From Escallonia rubra (taxonomy: Eukaryota > Streptophyta > Magnoliopsida > Escalloniales > Escalloniaceae), in NCBI GenBank assembly GCA_033065855.1, contig JAVXUO010002971.1:124001-188000 (forward strand): a DNA stretch of 64,000 nt, written 5' to 3'. Below the pieces are notes generated by a model. It was not told where the DNA came from and did no database searches. It was given only the letters and a program-made list of their open reading frames with translations. Both the position numbers and the translations under genes were made by a program. The stretch's first letter is position 1; the number at the start of each line of letters is the position of its first letter. Positions 57,501 to 64,000 of the stretch are shown one piece after another.

Positions 57501-60500
57501 AATCTCTTAAAGACTTAAAATAATAAAAATGAGTTCTTTACTTGCGAATTTGTATTTTCCTTTTCATTTAGTAAAACAGGAAGCTTTTGATTTTGACTGG
57601 TGCCTCACAGTCACAGCCTGTGTATAATGCCTTCTCTTGAGGATCTAAACTATTGCAAACTACTTAAATCAATGCCTGCTTACTTAGTACTAAGTGGCAT
57701 CTTGTAGTAACTATGCCTTGGCACTTAAAAGGAATGGTTGACCGTCTAGAAGTCGACCGGAGTGTCTTGCTAGTCGTTCACTGCCTAACCATCATGCCTT
57801 TCCTATGTTTCCTTATATGCTACAGGAGGACCTTTTAGAGCTACAGAATCAGTCTCTCACCTCAGTAATGAGAGGACAGCAACGCCGAGCCTTAGAGTTT
57901 TGGGAAAAAAATTGGGTATTGAGCAATCATTGTCATATGCTCCTTCTTATCGTATAAGATGCTCTTTTTCGTCCTTGTCCTCATCCTGTTATGTTATTTG
58001 TGTTTCATTCATTGTCATCACTTTAACTAATTCACTAATTTAACATAATGTTATGTTTTCAGCACTCTGCTGTACCTCTTAAAGTAAAGCGCCTTGCTCG
58101 CAATTCAGAAAGATTCATTTGGGCAGTGGCTATGGCTCAATCTCGATCCATCAACTTGCAAATCAGAATGGGTGCACTGGTTCAGGATGCAAATATGTTC
58201 ATTCCTTATGCTGGTAAGCTTCTCTCACTCACCAATATGTTGCATGTATTGCGTTGACATCGTGTCCTTGTTGTACTTCGAGATCTACCAACTGTGGGTG
58301 AGTGTACGACATTTTTGTATCTGTATTCGTTTTCATGACTTATAGATGCTGGGTCTTATGCACATTCTGATAGGAGTGTACACACGAAGCTTGACAATCT
58401 AATAGGAGTGTTCACACGACTCTTGACATTCTGATAGGAGTGTACACACGAAGCTTGACAATCTAATAGGAGTGTTCACACAAAGTTTGTATAAAGAAAA
58501 TAACACAAAATGAATGCGAACAAATAAAAATTCTTATAAATTTGAGAAATTCGTGCAATCTCTGTGTATTTCACTGATTCGATCTCCTAAAACGAAGCAT
58601 TCTGATTGGAGGGTCTGAAGACATAGCCCAATTTTGACAGCGTGATCTTTTCAAGGTGTAAATAAACAACGAATTTGTGATGTCGATAGACGTAATACCG
58701 AACGAAACAGTGTGATCCTTGGGAGTTGATGTGGGAAGAAAAACGTTTTTATGATGCCAATCCGAGGGCCTGAAGGCGTGATCCCGACTAAGCCGGCAGA
58801 TATACGAGATATCTGGCAAGTGGTCACCTTGAAATTAACGGTATGAAGTTTTTCCTTAATGTCACAGGCTTGAGCGAGGAACTCCTTCTGAAGCTTTAGC
58901 AGCTGTGATCTGAAGTAGCGTTTTCTCTCGTTTTCTCTCTCAATCTCAAAGCTTGTTGAATCCATAAGAGGTCCCAAATGTTTCCCAAATTTTTATAGAT
59001 ATTGGATGGAGAGTTTTGCTAGAATCTTAGTAGCAGGAAACTCCTCATATGGTGACGCTTCTCTCTTGGAAACTCGCTTTTGTGATCCCATAGTAGGAGC
59101 TCCATGGGATCTCGTCCCAAGCTAATATGGGAACTCGATCCCGTCAGGTGGACAGAGATGCATGGAACAAGTGAGAGAACCTGAAAATCAAGCCCTTTTT
59201 TACTCAATTCCTTGTTTCACTCTTCCTTCAAGTCCTTAAAGCCTCCTTTTTTGTTGTTACTGACCATCCCCTCGAAAGAACAGAGCTTGTCAATCAGTCT
59301 CTCTCTCTCTCTCGCTCGCTCGCTTAAACTATATTAAATAAATGGTAATACTCTTTACGGATTTATTTATTCAAGCTGCTCCCAACCTTAGATTCTTCCA
59401 GGTGCTTACGCTCCCGTCCCTGGTCCTGCCCTTGCCCCCGCCCCCGCTTTGTGCAACTAAGGCTAGAATCTTCTATCTCGATTATCTCCTTGTCAATTAT
59501 CTCTTAGTTTCAAGGAGATGATCTTTCTTTTTCTTTTTCTTTATTCTTTGTTCCCTGAAAAGATGATGTCAAATGGTGAATGATTTTGTATCTTTTAATT
59601 ATTTAACACTTTACCGCTTACAATTGACAATTTGAAAAGTGCACGCTAACACTTCAAACGGCACATATCAGCTGTTCACTCACCGCGGGTATCTTTTTCT
59701 TCTAAACCAACTTGATACCACGCAGCACTCCGAAATTGGTTAAATATTTAGTTGTCTGCAAGGAAATTAACATAAATTTCTAAAGTGACATGTACATGTC
59801 AATTTGAATATGAAACAGACTACCCTGAATGGTATAGCTTGGGTTGTATTTCGAATTAAACACCTAGAACAACTGTACTCTTTGCATTAGAATGACCATT
59901 GTTTAGGAGTCTTAAGGTGTTGGTTCATACCTGAGTCTTTGTGAAACTCAGGTATCAATCAGTCAGTGTAGTTCCTTGACTCATTGTTGAAGTCTGAGAA
60001 TGTTCTTTTACCTCTTATTTAGGTCGAGAGACTTTTAATCGCTGTTGTTTGTCTTGTATCTACGCATTTTCTCTACAACTGGAAGCAACCTTGAGTGTGG
60101 AATTGGTAGTAATCTTGGCTGTCTTTTATTGGTATCCTATTAAACCAACTTGGTGATATCTTGCAGATACGCTGAACCATTCGTTTCAGCCAAATTGCTT
60201 TTTTCATTGGCGATTCAAGGACCGCATGCTTGAGGTGATGATTAATGCAGGACAACGGATCAAAAAAGGAGAAGAGGTACAAATTAATCTTCCTACATAG
60301 CTAGAGTTTTTCTTTTGCAAGAAAATCTGCACATTAGTTTTTAATTCCATATCGATAGGTGGAACATGTAAACACAGACAACAAAGAAAACAGTAGCTTT
60401 TGGTGATGAAATCTATCTGTTAGATGAATCAAGACTTGGTACATGAAGGTTGGACCTGGAGTGATGACGATGTTTGATGAGTCTCCCATGAATGGGAGCA

Positions 60501-62001
60501 AGGCTGCCTACATATACCGTTCCGAGACACTGCTGGAGCAATAACCTTGGTCGTTAGGAGGAATTCACAACTATCTGTTAGATGAATCAAGACTTGGTAT
60601 ATGAAGGTCAGACATGGAATGATGACGATGTTTGATGAGTCTCCCATGAATGGGAGCAAGGCTGCCTACATATACCGTTCCGAGACACTGCTGGAGCAAT
60701 AACCTTGGTCGTTAGGAGGAATTCACAACTATTGTTCTTCTTGCAACTTATTGCGCTTTGCAGATCGTCTAACCCTGAATTGCAGGAAACTCCCTATATG
60801 GTACAGTTTCTCTCTAAGAACCACACTTTTGCGATCCCACATTAGAAGCTCCATGGCTCGCTTCCTAAGTAAACATAGGAACTCGATCCCATCTGCCGGA
60901 CAGAGATGCTTAGAAACAAACAGAGGTATTGATATTTACCAGTCGGGCAGATGGAACCATAGTTCGTCCCGTTTGCCTATCTCCCCCCCTAAATTTCCCC
61001 CGGTGTAAATAAATTGTTTTGATTTTTAGCCCCATGTGCAACCCTGTTTCGTTAGAGATTCACCGCCTAGTAATGTCTCAACTCTGGAGAAGTGAGCAGC
61101 AACAACTCAGCTACTTTTTTACCTTTATTGTTTCCCAATGTAAGTAGCTGGCAGCAACCTGATGTGATGAGTGTCAAGCATGATAACATTATTGGGCCCA
61201 TTTTCTAAAAAGGTTAAGTTGTTAGAGAATGGGCCCAACAATGTTACCTTGCTTAACACTCCCCCTAGGCCCTAACATGTAACACCCAATTGCACATGGA
61301 GAGAAAAATTAATGTGATATAAACTGTGGTGCACTACCACCAAGTGCGCGAATAAACAGAGTCAAATTGCGGGGGGATAAAATGTGCAAGCAGAAACAAT
61401 TGTACCTAATACCTTCCGTGAAGATAGCTCTAATACCATGCTAATTTACCATCTACTCGAAAAGCTTAAGCTGTTAGCGAATGGGCCCAACAGTGTTATC
61501 ATGCTTACAAATGAGGCCAACAAAAATAACAAGTAACCACCACTTGTGGTATTTCCAAGACAAAAACAAAATGTGCACAAAATGATGATGTTTAAGATGT
61601 ATAGTAGGAATGTTAATAACATCTATATATTTAGATATTCAAGCAGCTCCCAGGCTTAGATTTTTCTAAGTGCCTACACTCCCCTGCCCCCTTTCCTGCT
61701 CCCGTGCCGGCCCCTACTTTGTGCAACTAATGGCTGACCTTCTTACATAGACATATAGTTCGATAAAGAGGCTTTCCCTTTTGAACTCTATAACATTCAA
61801 TTAGACCAAGTCAATGCTTCAGAGTAGTTAAATTGCTTTTGTATGAGTGTACATGTTAATTTCCTGTTTCATTAATATTTTTTATTGGATAAGAGATGAC
61901 CGACTTTTGGTTCTCTATTTTTTTCTCAGCTGACTGTCAATTACATGAGTAGGCAGAAGAACAACATGTTCATGCAAAGATACGGCTTTTCATCACCTGT
62001 G
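54506..62001 (+). CDS. PTAC14: PTAC14, SET-domain plastid transcription protein (3' part outside window)
   Basis: Eight in-phase exons: 54506-54835, 56436-56573, 56753-56878, 56992-57120, 57826-57915, 58063-58213, 60167-60276, 61930-62001 (382 codons). PTAC14 is a nuclear-encoded, plastid-targeted member of the plastid-encoded RNA polymerase complex needed for chloroplast transcription. Residues 1-110 are Ser/Thr/Pro-rich and acid-poor, as in a transit peptide; then ADPDFYKIGFVRSVRAYG, the SET start GPDGFGVFASKD (about 137-148), IMEIPLELM, FFPDIVPVGHPIFDIINST, FWEKNW, RFIWAVAMAQSR, and the SAM-binding DTLNHSFQPNCF (322-333) and ELTVNYM (358-364). The Arabidopsis protein is about 480 residues, so roughly 100 C-terminal residues are missing; no further exon was found before 64000. 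I chose the ATG giving MASSLV; 54446 is an in-frame alternative. Confidence 0.92.
55187..55775. mobile_element. Possible MITE in PTAC14 intron 1
   Basis: Begins AAAGGGTGTTTGGGGGTTGA with AAACTGATT/AAAACAC-rich inner repeats and ends AAAATTGATTTTAAGACGGA; resembles the GGGTGTTTGG words near 41850 and 42390. Terminal symmetry is weak and no target duplication was fixed. Confidence 0.35.
58367..58494. repeat. 32-bp tandem repeat, four units, in PTAC14 intron 6
   Basis: CTGATAGGAGTGTACACACG and CTAATAGGAGTGTTCACACR alternate with a 32-bp period, so the array is also a 64-bp unit twice. Confidence 0.88.
59030..59470. repeat. Intronic duplicate, copy in intron 6
   Basis: GCAGGAAACTCC, GCGATCCCA-like (TGTGATCCCATAGTAGGAGC), GGAACTCGATCCCGTC and GACAGAGATGC recur at 60785-60910; TTAGATTCTTCCAGGTGCTT and CTTTGTGCAACTAAGG recur at 61650-61735. 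So introns 6 and 7 hold diverged copies of one unidentified repeat. No gene is visible in either. Confidence 0.7.
60413..60729. repeat. 158-bp tandem duplication in PTAC14 intron 7
   Basis: CTATCTGTTAGATGAATCAA starts at 60413 and 60571; the two copies are nearly identical (AGTCTCCCATGAATGGGAGC, CCGTTCCGAGACACTGCTGG in both). Confidence 0.93.
60780..61745. repeat. Intronic duplicate, copy in intron 7, with retroelement-like insert
   Basis: Ends match 59030-59470. Between them, 61190-61510 carries GGGCCCAACARTGTTA words three times, a TTCTAAAAAGGTTAAGTTGTTAGAGAA foldback core, TGTAACACCC and CTCTAATACCATG (like a decayed primer-site complement), so a retroelement fragment appears to have been inserted. 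Confidence 0.5.
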
Positions 62002-62499
62002 GTAATTTTCCTCATTTCTACCTTTTTAAAGTAGCACTTCATAATACTTTAAAATGTTCTTCATTATTAAATGATTACGTAATTCCTTATATGTGTGTGT
62101 ATGTGCATTTACAATATATGCATGAAATATATTCACACAGCATCTTGTGAACTGTAATACTGGTTATGCCAAAAGAAACGATTGAGCTCTATGATTCGAG
62201 AGAGAAAAAAGGTAGACTATCTAAGCAGGTCCAATTAAGAAAAAAAAAGAGCGAACATGAGAAGCAAACCGTATCATACAACAATGGCACATCTAGTTTA
62301 CCACGGTCAATTTTAATTAACCATGAATTGTATATGTTATGTATTAACCTAATATCATCTGTCACTCATTCTTAAATCTTAGTACATATAGGTTAATATT
62401 TACATGAACCTAATGATTTTTCTAAATGTCATAATTTTCTTATAACCACTAACCAGTAACCAAGATACCAACAAAGAATCGGTAAGGGGAGGAGAAGCA

Positions 62500-63990
62500 G
62501 ATTCTTGAAACATATAAAATGCATTAAGGATGAGAATGAGAGAATACTAGGAACAGCGTAGTTCCTCTGATGAACAATAGACGGTAGTTTGTAGAATTTT
62601 TTCCTTAGAAATGAGGAGAAAAAAGAAGCTCTAAACTAGATATAAACAAAATAAGCCTCGGGGCTGGACGGTATTCTTACTGAAGTTTTGAGATGCTTGG
62701 GTGATGTGGGCCTGAACTTGTCCAATATCTTTTTAACAAGATTCTAAATACTAAGTGAATGCCCAACAAGTGAAGGAAAAGCGCATTATTGCGTATTTAT
62801 AAGAATATGGGACTGTCAAATATGTAGCAACAATAGCATGATTAAGCTTATTAGTCACACTGAAGCACTGGGAGGGGAATCAAATATCAAATAGTCTAAG
62901 AAATTAGAAAGTACAGTTTAGTTTCATGTGTGGGAGGTTCGCTATTTTAGCTATTTATCCAATAAGGTGACAAAATAGAGAGATTTTTATGTTGGGGAGA
63001 GTAGCAGAGAAAGTATATAGTGATATTAAAGAAGGAAGGAATATATAAGTATGTTGACAGACATATGCAATACGGAACAGTAATTAGTTTTAAACCTACT
63101 GATGACATGAATTATGATACTCCAAACACAGCAAAACTTTATCAATGATATTCATCAACCCTTAACAGAATTCCCTAGATATGGAAGAGCTTTGTACAAA
63201 TATGGCAAACTAGGTGCCATGGTGCATGTTATTTGTGGATGGAGAAATTTCACGTAAGGGCTTATCAGTGGAACTTTAACAAGACAAGGAGGACAGAGGA
63301 TGAAGTCAATATGGATGAACAAGAGGCAAATACATATCTCAGTTTCTTGGATCAGTGTTGCATAAGGTGGAGAGACTGACAGAGATGTTACTCCTAAAAT
63401 AACAGCAGATTGGTTAAAGTGGAAAAGTGCTTTAATCACGTTGAAAGATCTAAATATGCCTATCAAGCTGAAAGGAACTTCTTTTACATATATATATATA
63501 TATATGTGAGGAGCTCTTATGTATTGTTCGGGATGTTGGGTCACAAAAGTTCAAGACATGTAATATGTTAAGTGTAAGTGAAATGTTAGTTCTTTGGTGG
63601 ATGTGAGGCCACACAAGGAAGGATCAGTACCAAAATGTGGTTATTTGCAAAAAGATGAGGGTGGTACCATAATCGGATATGGCGGTGGAAAATTGTTCAA
63701 GATGGTTTCACATATTTTATATAGGCCTTTGGACATCCCGAATGAGAAACTTTGGATGCCGCCAAGTAAAGGTAAAAAATCACAACCTAAAAAATAAGAT
63801 GGGGTAGGCCGGAAAAAATGTTTAAAATTTGTAAAAAAGGCATTAATAACTAGAGATATATCAGAGAACCTGAGTTTGGATAAGAGTAGTGTGGATATTG
63901 GGTAGGATGGATAAATGATTAATGTATGTAGGCAGCGTAACCATTCTGGAATAAAGACTTAGTTGACTTAACGACTGGCATAAGTTCTAT
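62500..63990 (+). pseudogene. Non-LTR retrotransposon (LINE, RTE-like) 3' half, decayed
   Basis: In shifting frames: KHIKCIKDENERILG, GLDGILTEVLRCLGDVG (RT block like GPDGIPxEVWKCLGxxG), KLISHTEAL, ITADWLKWKSAL and MPIKLKGTSF (post-RT block like AGWLKWRSASGVL..VPLKLKG), then the tail region and ATGTAGGCAGCGTAACCATT, matching the usual 3' end of plant LINEs of this type. Every block has stops or frame changes and the catalytic FADD box was not found. It lies in + orientation in intron 8 or the 3' flank of PTAC14. Confidence 0.75.
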
Positions 63991-64000
63991 AAATTTAGAA

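Noticed and set aside
58367..58494. Regular 32-bp repeats resembling a CRISPR array
   Set aside because: Units are contiguous with no unique spacers, in an intron of a plant gene; it is an ordinary tandem repeat.
36522..62001. A biosynthetic gene cluster around the diterpene synthase
   Set aside because: The only other host gene is PTAC14; no cytochrome P450, class II cyclase or other terpenoid gene is visible.

Overview
The window is nuclear DNA of a flowering plant, probably a eudicot. It has intron-split genes of plant-specific families (an ent-kaurene-synthase-like diterpene synthase and the plastid protein PTAC14), and most of the rest is plant transposable elements: CACTA, Copia, Ty3/Gypsy, hAT, long-TIR Mutator-like, LINE and SINE. 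Nothing in the sequence fixes the species. All annotation was read by eye from the sequence, without database searches.

Layout. 1-2.6 kb: degenerate CCCTAATT-type satellite, including a tandem array of about 160 bp units, then four consecutive foldbacks. 2.7-8.74 kb: a decayed CACTA element (CACTA-1) with both gene cassettes and a clean 3' terminus. 8.75-14.1 kb: a decayed minus-strand Copia element with one LTR. 14.1-17.0 kb: the 3' part of a second CACTA (CACTA-2). The junctions show nesting: Copia landed in CACTA-2, then CACTA-1 landed in the Copia RNase H. 17-36 kb: no convincing host gene; a patchwork of long-TIR elements, LTR fragments, three hAT elements (two with perfect and one with near-perfect 8-bp target-site duplications) and a 131-bp tandem repeat. 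36.5-41.8 kb: the diterpene synthase, 12 exons that splice in frame to 749 residues with both class I metal-binding motifs, but without a recognisable first (transit-peptide) exon; its 3' end is tandemly duplicated. 42.8-52 kb: Gypsy 3' LTR, a CACTA 5' end, a large inverted repeat with a tRNA-derived SINE-like dimer in its loop, another hAT with a perfect TSD, and a homopurine tract. 52.76-54.19 kb: a long-TIR element carrying a broken cytidine deaminase copy (Pack-MULE-like), about 320 bp upstream of PTAC14. 54.5-62.0 kb and beyond: PTAC14, eight exons (382 residues), continuing past the window or lost. 62.5-64 kb: a decayed LINE in PTAC14's last visible intron or its 3' flank.

Only two host genes look functional. 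They are unrelated in role: the diterpene synthase would turn a copalyl-type diphosphate into a diterpene in plastids, and PTAC14 is part of the plastid-encoded RNA polymerase machinery. There is no diterpenoid gene cluster here. The most interesting material is how transposons have reshaped the flanks of these genes (gene capture, tandem duplication, foldbacks able to give double-stranded RNA).
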